64,000 bases of DNA, taken from the NCBI RefSeq assembly GCF_009380135.2, contig NZ_WHUT02000001.1:434001-498000 (forward strand). The letters are read 5' to 3'. Origin of the DNA: Fertoeibacter niger. GTDB lineage: Bacteria > Pseudomonadota > Alphaproteobacteria > Rhodobacterales > Rhodobacteraceae. Below the pieces are notes generated by a model. It was given only the letters and a program-made list of their open reading frames with translations. It had not been told where the DNA came from and did not search any database. Made by a program: the position numbers and the translations under genes. This document shows, piece after piece, positions 43,734 to 52,357 of the stretch (within the stretch, counting starts at the first letter, position 1; the number at the start of each line of letters is the position of its first letter).

Positions 43734-44279
43734 ATGCCGCAGCGACCATATGTGATCGACCGGATGATCACGGCCAAGGCCATCGCGGCAAGGGTCGAGG
43801 CACTGGCGCGTGACATCACCGCGCATTTCGCGGGCACCGACAAGCTGGTGGTGGTGGGCCTCTTGCGCGGGTCTTTCGTGTTCATCGCCGATCTGGTGCG
43901 CGAACTGGACCTGCCGGTCGAGGTCGATTTCATGGAAGCCTCGTCCTATGGCGACACGATGACCTCCAGCCGCGAGGTGCGCATCCTGAAGGATCTGCGC
44001 GGCGAGATTGCCGGGCGCGATGTGCTGGTGGTGGAGGATATCGTGGATACCGGGTTCACCCTGTCGCATGTGCTGCACCTGTTGCGCGCGCGCGGCCCGG
44101 CAAGGATCGAGGTTTGCGCCCTGCTTGACAAGCCCACGCGGCGCGAAGTTGACATCCGCGCCACCTGGACCGGATTTGAAATTCCCGATGAATTCGTGGT
44201 GGGCTACGGCATCGACTTTGCACAGCGCAACCGCAACCTGCCCTATATCGGCAAGGTGCGCTTTACCGATGCTGGCTGA
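43734..44279 (+). CDS. hpt: Hypoxanthine phosphoribosyltransferase
   Basis: This 181-residue purine salvage enzyme converts hypoxanthine (and guanine) with PRPP to the nucleotide. Motifs are [15 protein letters not shown] (flexible PPi loop), [13 protein letters not shown] (catalytic loop), [18 protein letters not shown] as the PRPP-binding signature with both acidic residues, and [20 protein letters not shown] near the C-terminus. The ATG at 43734 is adjacent to a G-rich ribosome site. Its stop overlaps the mug start by 11 bases. Confidence 0.95.
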   Translation: MPQRPYVIDRMITAKAIAARVEALARDITAHFAGTDKLVVVGLLRGSFVFIADLVRELDLPVEVDFMEASSYGDTMTSSREVRILKDLRGEIAGRDVLVVEDIVDTGFTLSHVLHLLRARGPARIEVCALLDKPTRREVDIRATWTGFEIPDEFVVGYGIDFAQRNRNLPYIGKVRFTDAG

Positions 44280-44766
44280 CCATCTGGCCCCCGGTCTGGC
44301 CATCATCTTTTGCGGCACGGCGGTCGGCGCGGCCTCGGCCCGGGCGGGGCATTACTATGCCGGGCCGGGCAACCTGTTCTGGCCGCTGCTGGCCGAAACC
44401 GGGCTGACGCCGCGCAAGCTGGCCCCGCAGGAGGATCATCTGTTGCCCGGTTTCGGGCTGGGCCTGACCGATCTGGCCAAGGGCGTGGCCGGGCAGGATG
44501 CCGCCATTCCCCGGGCGGCCTATACGCCCGAACGGGTGCTGGCACTGGCACTGCGCTGGCAGCCCCGCGCGCTGGCCTTCACCAGTCTGGCGGCGGCGCG
44601 CATCGGTCTGGGCAACCGGCATCTGTGCGCCGGGCGGCTTGAGGCAGATGTGCGCCTGCCCGGGGTCGCTTTGTGGTCGCTGCCCTCGCCCTCGGGGCTT
44701 GCACGCGGCCATTTCCGGCGCGGGCCATGGGATGATCTGGCGGCATGGCGAAAGGAATTGCGATGA
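44269..44766 (+). CDS. mug: Mismatch-specific uracil/thymine DNA glycosylase (Mug family)
   Basis: The 165-residue protein has the Mug/TDG fold signatures: [20 protein letters not shown] (F-x-G-x-x-P/A-x-x-S/A-x-x-x-G-H), [13 protein letters not shown] with the catalytic Asn, [12 protein letters not shown], and [15 protein letters not shown] late. It would remove uracil or ethenocytosine opposite guanine. The ATG lies inside the end of hpt, and the next small gene overlaps its stop by four bases, so three genes are coupled. Confidence 0.92.
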   Translation: MLADHLAPGLAIIFCGTAVGAASARAGHYYAGPGNLFWPLLAETGLTPRKLAPQEDHLLPGFGLGLTDLAKGVAGQDAAIPRAAYTPERVLALALRWQPRALAFTSLAAARIGLGNRHLCAGRLEADVRLPGVALWSLPSPSGLARGHFRRGPWDDLAAWRKELR

Positions 44767-44942
44767 ACCTGGTCTGGCTGATGCGCATGGCGCGTTGGGC
44801 GCGGCATCCACCCTCGTGGGGGCGGGTCAAGCTGGTGGCGGCGGTGGTCGCGCTCTGCCTGCTGCTGGTGGGGATCGAGGTGTTCCTGGGCTGGCCCGAC
44901 TGGCTGACCACCCATGGCGGCGGGCGGCCCGTCAGACCCTGA
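44763..44942 (+). CDS. Small single-pass membrane protein, unknown function
   Basis: The 59-residue product, read from the ATG at 44763, overlaps the mug stop (ATGA). It has a basic N-terminal part (RMARWARHPPSWGRVKL), one transmembrane helix (VAAVVALCLLLVGIEVFLGW) and a short tail. An in-frame start six codons upstream is possible. I do not recognise a characterised family. The coupling to mug and the following cytochrome gene gives no clear role. Confidence 0.65.
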   Translation: MNLVWLMRMARWARHPPSWGRVKLVAAVVALCLLLVGIEVFLGWPDWLTTHGGGRPVRP

Positions 44943-45025
44943 TCACGCAATCGGCGGTGGCAATCTGGCCGCGCCGGGTTATGCTCCGCCCATCCCGCCC
45001 CGTCCCCGGAACAAGGACCAGCCCG

Positions 45026-45904
45026 ATGCGCCTTCTGCCCGCCGCCGCCCTTCTTGCCCTGCTGGGGGCCGGAGCCGCCTGGTATCTGACCGCACCCTCG
45101 CCCTTGCCCGCCGAGGCAACTGCCGGGCTGACCGGCGATGCCACCCAGGGCGAGGCAGTGTTCTGGGCCGCCGGATGCGCCTCATGCCACATGGCACCCG
45201 AGGCCACGGGCGATGCGCAACTGGTGCTGGCAGGCGGGCAACGCTTTGCCACGGCGTTTGGCACATTCATCGCCCCCAACATCTCGCCCAGCCCCGAGGC
45301 GGGCATCGGCGGCTGGACTCTGGCCGAGCTTGCCAATGCCATGACGCGCGGCGTCTCGCCCGGTGGCGCGCATTACTACCCCGCCTTCCCCTATGCCGCC
45401 TACAGCAAGGCCGACTTGCAGGATGTGGCGGATCTGAAAGCCTTTCTTGACACGCTGCCCCCCGATGCCACCCCCAGCCAGCCGCATGAGCTGGGCTTTC
45501 CCTTCACCATCCGCCGCAGCCTTGGCGGCTGGAAACTGCTGTTCCTGCGTGATGACTGGGTGGTTACAGGCGACCTGACGCCTGCCGAAACCCGGGGCCG
45601 CTATCTGGCCGAGGCTTTGGGCCATTGCGGCGAATGCCACACGCCGCGCAATGCGCTGGGCGGGCTGAAAACCGCGCAATGGCTGCAAGGCGCGCCGAAC
45701 CCGTCGGGTCAAGGCAATATTCCGGGCATCAACAGCGCGTCGCTTGACTGGTCAGAGGATGAGATCGTGGAATACCTGACCTCGGGCTTCACCCCCGATT
45801 TCGACAGTGCGGGCGGCCATATGGCGCATGTGGTGGCCAACCTGGCCCGCCTGCCCGACACCGACCGCGCGGCGATTGCGGCTTACCTCAAGAAAGTTCC
45901 TTAA
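45026..45904 (+). CDS. Periplasmic dihaem cytochrome c
   Basis: The 292-residue protein has a signal peptide or anchor (LLPAAALLALLGAGAAWYL). Two c-type haem sites follow: CASCH at about residue 51 and CGECH at about residue 200, each with downstream Met candidates for the sixth ligand. The pattern WTLAELANAMTRGVSPGGAH with YYPAFPYAAYSKADLQD resembles the cytochrome subunits of alcohol, gluconate and aldehyde dehydrogenases, but here with two rather than three haems. No dehydrogenase subunit is adjacent. AAGGACC precedes the ATG at 45026. Confidence 0.88.
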   Translation: MRLLPAAALLALLGAGAAWYLTAPSPLPAEATAGLTGDATQGEAVFWAAGCASCHMAPEATGDAQLVLAGGQRFATAFGTFIAPNISPSPEAGIGGWTLAELANAMTRGVSPGGAHYYPAFPYAAYSKADLQDVADLKAFLDTLPPDATPSQPHELGFPFTIRRSLGGWKLLFLRDDWVVTGDLTPAETRGRYLAEALGHCGECHTPRNALGGLKTAQWLQGAPNPSGQGNIPGINSASLDWSEDEIVEYLTSGFTPDFDSAGGHMAHVVANLARLPDTDRAAIAAYLKKVP

Positions 45905-45947
45905 CCAGTTGATACAATTGTCATATTAACGATCTTGCCGCGATCGT

Positions 45948-45984
45948 CATTTTCTGTCTCCAAATATCCCCGCCGGAGGCCTCC
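45948..45984 (-). repeat. Dispersed intergenic element
   Basis: This copy lies in the convergent gap between the cytochrome c gene and kdgK. It matches 35 of 37 bases of the right-hand copy at 8959-8995. The core reads CATTTTCTGTCTCCAAATAT, then CCCCGCCGGAGGCCTCC. Confidence 0.85.
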
Positions 45985-46017
45985 ACCGAAAGGCCGGGTG
46001 CAAACCCCGGCGGTCAG

Positions 46018-46920
46018 TCACGCCTGAACCGCCACCAGCGCGCCCTTGGCCCCCAGCACCCGGGCTGCAAGAGCCGCGCCTCGCCGCACGGCGGCGGCAA
46101 GGGGCTCACCCGCCAGATGTGCGGCCAGAAAGCCCGCATTGAAGCTGTCGCCCGCCGCCGTGCTGTCAACCACCTGTGACACCTGCACCGGCGCGTGGCG
46201 GGCCTCTTGCCCCCGGTCCAGCGTCAGCATCTGGCCCGCGCCGTTCTTCACCACCACCAATGGCACGCCCGCAGCCGCATAGCGCGCCGCCGTCGCCGCC
46301 AGATCGGCATCGCCGAAATGCACCGCCTCGTCATCATGCGACGGCAGGGCAATGTCGGCCATCGCCGCGGCCTGCATCACCCTTGCGCACATCATGGCGG
46401 TATCGGGCCAAAGCCGCGGGCGCAGATTGGGGTCGAACACCACCAGCGCGCCCGCCCCGCGTGCCGCGGCCACCGCCGCCAGAAACCGCGTGCGATCTTC
46501 CGGCGGCAGGATGGCCAGCGTGATGCCCGAGAAATACACCACACCCGCCCCGTCAAACGCCGCGTCCAGCACAGCAGCATCCCCTGCCAGTTCGCGCGCC
46601 GCGCTTTGCCCGCGCCAGTAGGAAAAGCTGCGCTCGCCCTTGACCAGTTCGATCATGTAAAGCCCCGGCGTGCGCCCCGGCAGCCGCGCCACATGGCCGG
46701 TGCCGATGCCCGCATCCGCCATGAAATCCACCATCCTGCCCGACAGCGGGTCGGTGCCAAGCGCCGTCACATAATCCACCGTCCAGTCACCGGCCAGGCA
46801 GCGCCGCGCATACCATGCTGTGTTGAACGTATCGCCCGCAAAGCCCATGGCAAACTGCCCCTCGGTGGCCAGCGGGGCCAGTTCCACCATGCATTCCCCA
46901 ACCGAAACGAAACGCGGCAT
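46018..46920 (-). CDS. kdgK: 2-dehydro-3-deoxygluconate kinase
   Basis: The 300-residue PfkB-family kinase phosphorylates KDG to KDPG, which an Entner-Doudoroff aldolase then splits. It has VSVGECMVELAP at the N-terminus, GFAGDTFNTAWYARR (substrate side), VVFDPNLRPRLWP and the catalytic DSTAAGDSFNAGFLAA near residue 250. GDTFNTA plus DPNLRPRLW is characteristic of KdgK rather than other PfkB sugars. The start ATG shares one base with the regulator stop (TGATG). It is the common end point of both uronate routes encoded rightward. Confidence 0.94.
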   Translation of the reverse strand: MPRFVSVGECMVELAPLATEGQFAMGFAGDTFNTAWYARRCLAGDWTVDYVTALGTDPLSGRMVDFMADAGIGTGHVARLPGRTPGLYMIELVKGERSFSYWRGQSAARELAGDAAVLDAAFDGAGVVYFSGITLAILPPEDRTRFLAAVAAARGAGALVVFDPNLRPRLWPDTAMMCARVMQAAAMADIALPSHDDEAVHFGDADLAATAARYAAAGVPLVVVKNGAGQMLTLDRGQEARHAPVQVSQVVDSTAAGDSFNAGFLAAHLAGEPLAAAVRRGAALAARVLGAKGALVAVQA

Positions 46921-47621
46921 CAATTGTCTTCCTCGGCAAAGTAATCACGGTGGTCGGCGCGGATGCGGGTGATCTGCTCCAGTATCCGCGCCAGATGCAC
47001 GCGCATGCCCTGAACCGCCGCCACCTCATCCCGCGCCTTCAGCGCGTCCAGCAGCATCACATGGTCATCAAACGCCGCCTGCGAGGCGAATGACAGCGAC
47101 AGATAGCGCACCCTGTCCATATGCGCCTTTGATTCGCGGATGATGTCCCAGGCAAATCCAAGGCCCGCGCGTTCGCAGATCTCGCGGTGGAACTGGTCAT
47201 CCAACTGGTGAAATCCCAGCCGGTCGCCTGCCAGCATGGCGGCCCGCTGCTGGTCTATCAACACGTCCAGCGCGGCGTGGTCGGCGGGCGTCATGGCCGT
47301 GCAGGCCGCGCGCATGGTCTCCGCCTCCAGCGCGGTGCGGATGAACCGGGCCTGCATCACCGCGCGGGTGGAAATCAGCGCGATCGTGGTGGCGCGCTGC
47401 GGCCGGATCAGCAGAAACCCCAGCTTTGACAGCCGGTAGAACGCATCGCGCACCGGCTGGCGCGAGGCCCCCATGATTCGCGCCACATCCACCTCAGATA
47501 TCTTGGCCCCCGGCGGCAGCTGCAACGACAGAACCTGCGCATGCAGGGCGTCAAATATCTGATCCGCAACGGAAGGCCGGTCGATCAGATCCAGACTGCG
47601 CAGGGTGGAAATTTCGGTCAT
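46920..47621 (-). CDS. GntR-family (FadR subfamily, FCD domain) regulator of uronate genes
   Basis: The 233-residue regulator has an N-terminal winged helix (PSVADQIFDALHAQVLSLQL; VDVARIMGASRQPVRDAFYR; LLIRPQRATTIALIS) and a C-terminal all-helical FCD ligand domain (RFIRTALEAETMRAACTAM; LDDQFHREICERAG; the HVMLLDALKARD histidine), which usually binds a carboxylated metabolite through a metal. Placement between kdgK and the divergent uxaC operon makes it the likely repressor, relieved by a uronate or KDG-type intermediate. The operator probably lies in the 102-base gap, where two promoters overlap. Confidence 0.92.
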   Translation of the reverse strand: MTEISTLRSLDLIDRPSVADQIFDALHAQVLSLQLPPGAKISEVDVARIMGASRQPVRDAFYRLSKLGFLLIRPQRATTIALISTRAVMQARFIRTALEAETMRAACTAMTPADHAALDVLIDQQRAAMLAGDRLGFHQLDDQFHREICERAGLGFAWDIIRESKAHMDRVRYLSLSFASQAAFDDHVMLLDALKARDEVAAVQGMRVHLARILEQITRIRADHRDYFAEEDN

Positions 47622-47631
47622 CTCTGCCTCG

Positions 47632-47660
47632 TTGACAGGTTTGGGCTACTAGCATATTAG
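47632..47660 (+). promoter_or_regulatory. Promoter of the uxaC-uxuA operon
   Basis: TTGACA (47632-47637) is a perfect -35 box, followed after 17 bases by TATTAG (47655-47660). The gap also holds the imperfect dyad CTAGCATATTAG (47649-47660) and the palindrome TGGCGCCA (47669-47676), possible GntR operators. No operator can be assigned with certainty. Confidence 0.6.
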
Positions 47661-47682
47661 ATTATCAGTGGCGCCAAACCAA
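47654..47682 (-). promoter_or_regulatory. Promoter of the gntR-kdgK operon
   Basis: On the minus strand TTGGTT (47677-47682) and TAATAT (47654-47659) are 17 bases apart. Its -10 box overlaps the -10 box of the plus-strand promoter, so the two promoters face across the same DNA and one bound repressor dimer could block both. Confidence 0.45.
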
Positions 47683-47723
47683 GCGTTACATCCGCTGTTT
47701 TCGCAGGGAGAGGGAGGAAAGCA

Positions 47724-49130
47724 ATGGGATTTCTTGACCCAGACCGGCTGTTGCCGGCCGATCCCGCCACCCGCCCGCTGGCCCGCCGCCTGTATGACGC
47801 GGTGCAGGGCCTGCCGATCATCAGCCCGCATGGCCACACCGACCCGCGCTGGTTTGCCGAAAACGCGCCCTTCCCCGACCCCGCCCAACTGTTCGTGACG
47901 CCCGACCATTACGTGTTCCGCATGCTGTGCTCGCAGGGCGTGCCGCTGGATTCCCTGGGCGTGCCGCGCATTGATGGCGGGCCGGTGGAAACCGACGGGC
48001 GCAGGATCTGGCGGCTGTTCGCGCAGCACTACCACCTGTTCCGGGGCACGCCCTCGCGCCTGTGGCTGGACCATGCCTTTGCCGAGGTGTTCGGCCTGAC
48101 CGAACGGCTGTCGCCTGCCAATGCCGATGCCGTCTATGACCATATCGCGGATTGTCTTTCGCAAGACGCTTTCCGCCCCCGCGCGCTGTTTGAGCGGTTC
48201 AACATCGAGGTGATCGCCACCACCGAATCCGCGCTGGATGATCTTGGCTGGCACCGCATGATCCGCGACTCGGGCTGGTCGGGCCGCGTGATCACCGCTT
48301 ACCGCCCCGATGCGGTGGTTGACCCCGAATTTCCCGGTTTCGCCGCCAATGTCGCGGCGCTGGGGGTGATGACGGGCGAGGATACCGCCACATGGGGCGG
48401 CTATCTGGCCGCGCACCGCAACCGCCGGGCCTATTTCAAGGGCTTCGGGGCCACGTCATCCGACCATGGCCACCCGACCGCCCGCACCGAAAACCTGTCT
48501 GCCGCAGATGCCGCCGCCTTGTTCGCCAAGGCTTTGGCAGGGCAATGCACGGCGGATGAGGCCGATGCATTCCGTGGCCAGATGCTGACCGAAATGGCGC
48601 GGATGAGCCTTGATGACGGGCTGGTGCTGCAAATCCACGCGGGCAGCCACCGCAACCATTCGGCGCAGGTCTTGGCCCGGTTCGGCCGCGACAAGGGCTT
48701 CGACATTCCTACGCGCACCGATTACGTCCGCGGCCTGAAACCCTTGCTGGACGCGCACGGCATGGACCCGCGCCTTTCGATCATCCTGTTTACGCTGGAT
48801 GAAACCGTCTATGCCCGCGAACTGGCCCCGCTGGCCGGTGCCTACCCCGCGCTGAAACTCGGCCCCGCCTGGTGGTTTCACGACAGCCCCGAGGGCATGC
48901 GCCGGTTCCGCGAGCAAACGACCGAAACCGCCGGTTTCTACAACACCGTGGGCTTCAACGACGACACCCGCGCCTTCTGTTCCATCCCCGCCCGGCATGA
49001 CGTGGCCCGGCGGGTGGACAGCGCCTTTCTTGCGACCCTCGTGACCAGCGGAAGACTGGACGAGGACGAGGCGCATGAACTGGCGCACGACCTTGCCTAC
49101 CGGCTGGCAAAGCAGGCCTACCGCCTGTGA
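47724..49130 (+). CDS. uxaC: Glucuronate/galacturonate isomerase
   Basis: The 468-residue isomerase converts D-glucuronate to D-fructuronate (and D-galacturonate to D-tagaturonate). It belongs to the amidohydrolase-like superfamily with [20 protein letters not shown], carrying the metal-site H-x-H near residue 34, and [28 protein letters not shown] and [19 protein letters not shown] are the other family segments. GGGAGAGGGAGGAAAGCA gives a strong ribosome site. It opens the rightward uronate operon; no tagaturonate reductase (UxaB) is nearby, so the glucuronate route is the one completed here. Confidence 0.96.
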   Translation: MGFLDPDRLLPADPATRPLARRLYDAVQGLPIISPHGHTDPRWFAENAPFPDPAQLFVTPDHYVFRMLCSQGVPLDSLGVPRIDGGPVETDGRRIWRLFAQHYHLFRGTPSRLWLDHAFAEVFGLTERLSPANADAVYDHIADCLSQDAFRPRALFERFNIEVIATTESALDDLGWHRMIRDSGWSGRVITAYRPDAVVDPEFPGFAANVAALGVMTGEDTATWGGYLAAHRNRRAYFKGFGATSSDHGHPTARTENLSAADAAALFAKALAGQCTADEADAFRGQMLTEMARMSLDDGLVLQIHAGSHRNHSAQVLARFGRDKGFDIPTRTDYVRGLKPLLDAHGMDPRLSIILFTLDETVYARELAPLAGAYPALKLGPAWWFHDSPEGMRRFREQTTETAGFYNTVGFNDDTRAFCSIPARHDVARRVDSAFLATLVTSGRLDEDEAHELAHDLAYRLAKQAYRL

Positions 49131-49165
49131 GCCGCCGCAACAGACGACCAACGGAGGAGAGAACC

Positions 49166-50146
49166 ATGACATTCACGACATCCCTGACCGCCGCCCTGCT
49201 GGCCAGCGTGGCGCTGGCAGGCAGCGCCCTTGCCTGCGAAACCACGCTCAGATCATCCGACACCCACCCCGACGGCTACCCCACCGTGGAAGCCGTGAAG
49301 CACATGGGCAAGCTGCTGGAAGAACGCAGCGCAGGCCGCCTGTGCGTCGAGGTGTTCCACTCGGCCCAGCTGGGCGAGGAAAAGGACACGATCGAACAGA
49401 CCCGTTTCGGCGTCATCGACCTGAACCGCGTCAGCATGGGCCCGTTCAACAACCTGATCGAGGAAACCAAGGTTGTGTCGCTGCCCTATATCTTCCGCTC
49501 GGTCGATCACATGCACAAGGTGATGGACGGCGACATCGGCGCCGAGATTCTGGAGGCCTTCACCGCGCATGATCTGGTGGGGCTGGCGTTCTTCGACGGT
49601 GGCTCGCGCAGCTTTTACAATGCCAAAAAACCCATTGAATCGATGGCAGATCTGGCCGGCATGAACATGCGCGTCATGCAATCCGACATCTTTGTGGACA
49701 TGATGGGGGCCATGGGTGCCAACGCCACGCCGCTGCCCTACGGCGAGGTGTATTCGGCCATCCAGACCGGCGTGATCGACGGGGCCGAAAACAACTGGCC
49801 GTCCTACGAATCCTCGGGGCATTTCGAGGTGGCAGGCTATTACACGATGGACGAACACCTGATCGTCCCCGAAGTGCTGGTGATGTCGAAAGCCGCCTGG
49901 GACAAGCTGACCCCCGAAGATCAGGCGCTGGTGCAGCAGGCCGCCAAGGACAGCGTGCCCGTGATGCGTGAAATGTGGGCCGCCCGCGAAAAGGCGTCCG
50001 AGGAAAAGGTGGTGGCCGCCGGTGCCACGATCATCCGCGACATCGACAAGACCCCCTTCATCGAGGCGATGGTGCCCGTCTATGAAAAGCACGTCACCAC
50101 CGACACGCTGAAAGATCTGGTCGCCCGCATCCAGGCGACCGAGTGA
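49166..50146 (+). CDS. dctP: TRAP transporter substrate-binding protein, probable uronate binder
   Basis: This 326-residue periplasmic DctP-family protein has a signal peptide ([18 protein letters not shown], cleavage before CET). A mature domain follows with [20 protein letters not shown] and the ligand-clamp arginine region [20 protein letters not shown], then [20 protein letters not shown]. The latter is typical of TRAP proteins that bind sugar acids such as glucuronate and galacturonate. Its place between uxaC and the kdu/uxu genes supports a uronate ligand. GGAGGAGA lies upstream of ATG 49166. A terminator-like hairpin separates it from the membrane subunits. Confidence 0.94.
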   Translation: MTFTTSLTAALLASVALAGSALACETTLRSSDTHPDGYPTVEAVKHMGKLLEERSAGRLCVEVFHSAQLGEEKDTIEQTRFGVIDLNRVSMGPFNNLIEETKVVSLPYIFRSVDHMHKVMDGDIGAEILEAFTAHDLVGLAFFDGGSRSFYNAKKPIESMADLAGMNMRVMQSDIFVDMMGAMGANATPLPYGEVYSAIQTGVIDGAENNWPSYESSGHFEVAGYYTMDEHLIVPEVLVMSKAAWDKLTPEDQALVQQAAKDSVPVMREMWAAREKASEEKVVAAGATIIRDIDKTPFIEAMVPVYEKHVTTDTLKDLVARIQATE

Positions 50147-50157
50147 TCTGAACACCG

Positions 50158-50188
50158 GCCCGCAGCGCGCTGGTGCTGCGGGCTTTTT
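50158..50188 (+). terminator. Intercistronic terminator between dctP and dctQ
   Basis: A perfect nine-base-pair stem GCCCGCAGC/GCTGCGGGC with an eight-base loop is followed by five T residues, 12 bases after the dctP stop. It probably terminates or stabilises most dctP transcripts so that binding protein exceeds permease, while read-through feeds the rest of the operon. Confidence 0.85.
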
Positions 50189-50212
50189 CCTGATGTTTCG
50201 ATGGGGGTGGGC

Positions 50213-50734
50213 ATGCGGCAAGGCATGATGACAGTGGCGGTGACGCTGGGCCATGTGGCGCGGGCCGCGCTGTGGGTGGCGGGCATCTGCCTGATCCTGA
50301 TGACGCTGTTCATCGCGGTGCAGGTGTTTTCGCGCTATGTGCTGGGCACCTCGCAGACATGGACGGAACCTACCGCCATCCTGCTGATGGGCTGGTTCAT
50401 CTTTCTGGGGGCCGCCGTGGGCATCCGCGAGGGGTATCACCTCAGCTTTGACGTGCTGCTTTATGTGCTGCCAGAGGGCGCGGGCAAGGTGCTGCACAGC
50501 CTGTCCGACATCGCCGTCGGGGCCTTTGGCGCGGGCATGCTGTGGTATGGGGCCGAGTTGATGATCCGCACCTGGACGGCCGTGATGCCCACGCTTGGCC
50601 TGCCGGGTGGCGTGGCCTTTCTGCCTGTCACACTGGGCGGGGCCTTGGTGCTGATCTTTTCGCTTGAACGGCTGGCGCGGCGCGCGGCGGGCCTGCACAC
50701 GATGCGCTTTGGCGAAGACGCACCCGTAGAATAA
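50213..50734 (+). CDS. dctQ: TRAP transporter small permease subunit
   Basis: The approximately 173-residue DctQ protein has four transmembrane helices. The family features are helix 1-2 with FIAVQVFSRYVLGTSQTWTE and the following LLMGWFIFLGAAVGIREGYH, which binds the large subunit. The start may be ATG 50213 (G-rich sequence upstream) or ATG 50201, only twelve bases earlier and close behind the terminator. It works with DctP and DctM as a sodium-driven importer. Confidence 0.92.
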   Translation: MRQGMMTVAVTLGHVARAALWVAGICLILMTLFIAVQVFSRYVLGTSQTWTEPTAILLMGWFIFLGAAVGIREGYHLSFDVLLYVLPEGAGKVLHSLSDIAVGAFGAGMLWYGAELMIRTWTAVMPTLGLPGGVAFLPVTLGGALVLIFSLERLARRAAGLHTMRFGEDAPVE

Positions 50735-50754
50735 CCCCATAAGGGACTGCATTC

Positions 50755-52035
50755 ATGGAACTTTACATCCTTTTCGGGTCGTTCGTCTTTCTGTTGCTGA
50801 TTGGCACACCCGTGGCCTTCTGCCTTGGCATCTCCAGCTTTGCCACGGTGCTGTATCTGGGCCTGCCGCCGCTGGTGGTGTTTCAGCGGCTGAATTCCGG
50901 CGTGTCGGTCTTTGCGCTGATGGCGATCCCGTTTTTCATCTATGCGGGCGACCTGATGGTGCGGGGCGACATTGCCCGCAGGCTGGTGGCACTGGCCGGT
51001 GCGCTGGTGGGGCATCTGCGGGGCGGGCTGGGGCAGGTGAACATTCTGGCCTCGGTGATGTTCGGCGGTGTGTCGGGCTCGGCCGCCGCCGATGCCTCAG
51101 CCATCGGCGGGCTGATGGTTCCGCAGATGAAGGCGCGCGGCTATGACGTTGATTATGCTGTAAACATCACGGTGGTCGGTTCGATCATCGCGCTGATGAT
51201 CCCGCCCTCGCACAACATGATCATCTATTCCATCTCGGCGGGCGGGCGTCTGTCGATTGCCGATCTGTTCACCGCGGGCATCATCCCCGGCCTGCTGCTG
51301 GCGCTGTCGCTGATGGTGGCCGCCTATCTGGTCGCCCGCAAGCGCGGCTACCCGACCGAGGCGTTTCCCGGGCTGAAGATGCTGGGCGTGATCTTTGTAT
51401 CGGCCATGCCCGGGCTGATCCTGGTGGCGATCATCTTTGGCGGCGTGCGTTCGGGCGTGTTCACCGCCTCGGAAAGTTCAAACATCGCGGTGGTTTACGC
51501 GCTGCTGGTGACAATCCTCGTCTATCGCTCGCTCAGCTGGGGCGAGTTCGTGCATGCCACCATTGGCGCGGTGCGCACCACCGCCATGGTGCTGCTGGTC
51601 ATCGGCTGTGCGGCATCCTTTGGCTGGCTCTTGGCCTATCTTCAGGTGCCCACCGCCATCGTGGCCTTCATGCAGACGCTGTCCGACAACCCGATCATCA
51701 TCCTTCTGATGATCAACGTGGCGCTGCTGGTGCTGGGCACGTTCATGGACATGTCGCCGCTGATCGTCATCACCACGCCGATCTTCCTTCCCGTGGCGCA
51801 GGCTTTTGGCGTGGATCCGGTGCATTTCGGGGTGATCCTGATCCTGAACCTGGGGATCGGGCTGTGCACGCCGCCGGTGGGGGCCGTGCTGTTCGTGGGC
51901 TGCGCGGTGGGCAAGATTTCCATCTGGCAGGCGATGCGCACCATCTGGCCGTTCTATGGCGCGGCCTTTGTCACGCTGATGCTTGTTACCTATATTCCGG
52001 CGCTGTCGCTTTGGCTGCCGGCCCAATTCCGCTGA
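50755..52035 (+). CDS. dctM: TRAP transporter large permease subunit
   Basis: The 426-residue DctM protein has about twelve to thirteen hydrophobic helices and two re-entrant hairpins. Diagnostic segments are NILASVMFGGVSGSAAADAS, GLMVPQMKARGYD, LMIPPSHNMIIYS and LNLGIGLCTPPVGAVLFVG. It forms the translocation and sodium site of the TRAP importer. It lies 20 bases after dctQ with AAGGGAC upstream, and eight bases before the kdgF start. Confidence 0.96.
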   Translation: MELYILFGSFVFLLLIGTPVAFCLGISSFATVLYLGLPPLVVFQRLNSGVSVFALMAIPFFIYAGDLMVRGDIARRLVALAGALVGHLRGGLGQVNILASVMFGGVSGSAAADASAIGGLMVPQMKARGYDVDYAVNITVVGSIIALMIPPSHNMIIYSISAGGRLSIADLFTAGIIPGLLLALSLMVAAYLVARKRGYPTEAFPGLKMLGVIFVSAMPGLILVAIIFGGVRSGVFTASESSNIAVVYALLVTILVYRSLSWGEFVHATIGAVRTTAMVLLVIGCAASFGWLLAYLQVPTAIVAFMQTLSDNPIIILLMINVALLVLGTFMDMSPLIVITTPIFLPVAQAFGVDPVHFGVILILNLGIGLCTPPVGAVLFVGCAVGKISIWQAMRTIWPFYGAAFVTLMLVTYIPALSLWLPAQFR

Positions 52036-52043
52036 GGTATCCG

Positions 52044-52346
52044 ATGTTTCCCGTCAAAGCCACCGACCCCGGCGTCACCCGTCAGGTGCTGGCCGACAAC
52101 CCCGACCTGATGCTGGTCGCCTTCCGGTTCGACACCGGGGCCGAGGGGCGGCTGCACAGCCATCCGCATGTGCAGGCCACTTTCGTGCAGGCTGGGCGTT
52201 TCCTGTTTGCCATCAATGGGGTAGAATCCGAAATCGGGCCGGGCGACAGCCTGATGATCCCGTCTGGCGCGCAGCACGGCTGCCGCTGTATCGAGGCTGG
52301 GGTGCTGATTGACAGCTTCACCCCGCGCCGCGACGATTTTCTGTAA
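52044..52346 (+). CDS. kdgF: Cupin KdgF, unsaturated uronate linearisation
   Basis: The 100-residue cupin has the metal motif GRLHSHPHVQATFVQAGRF and the second cupin motif GDSLMIPSGAQHGCRCIEAG. It ends in the hallmark LIDSFTPRRDDFL, which matches the KdgF C-terminus. KdgF catalyses ring opening of 4,5-unsaturated uronates released by pectate or alginate lyases to the linear keto acid used by KduI. Position directly before kduI-kduD supports this. The ATG at 52044 follows the dctM stop by eight bases. Confidence 0.9.
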   Translation: MFPVKATDPGVTRQVLADNPDLMLVAFRFDTGAEGRLHSHPHVQATFVQAGRFLFAINGVESEIGPGDSLMIPSGAQHGCRCIEAGVLIDSFTPRRDDFL

Positions 52347-52357
52347 AGGACCACAAC

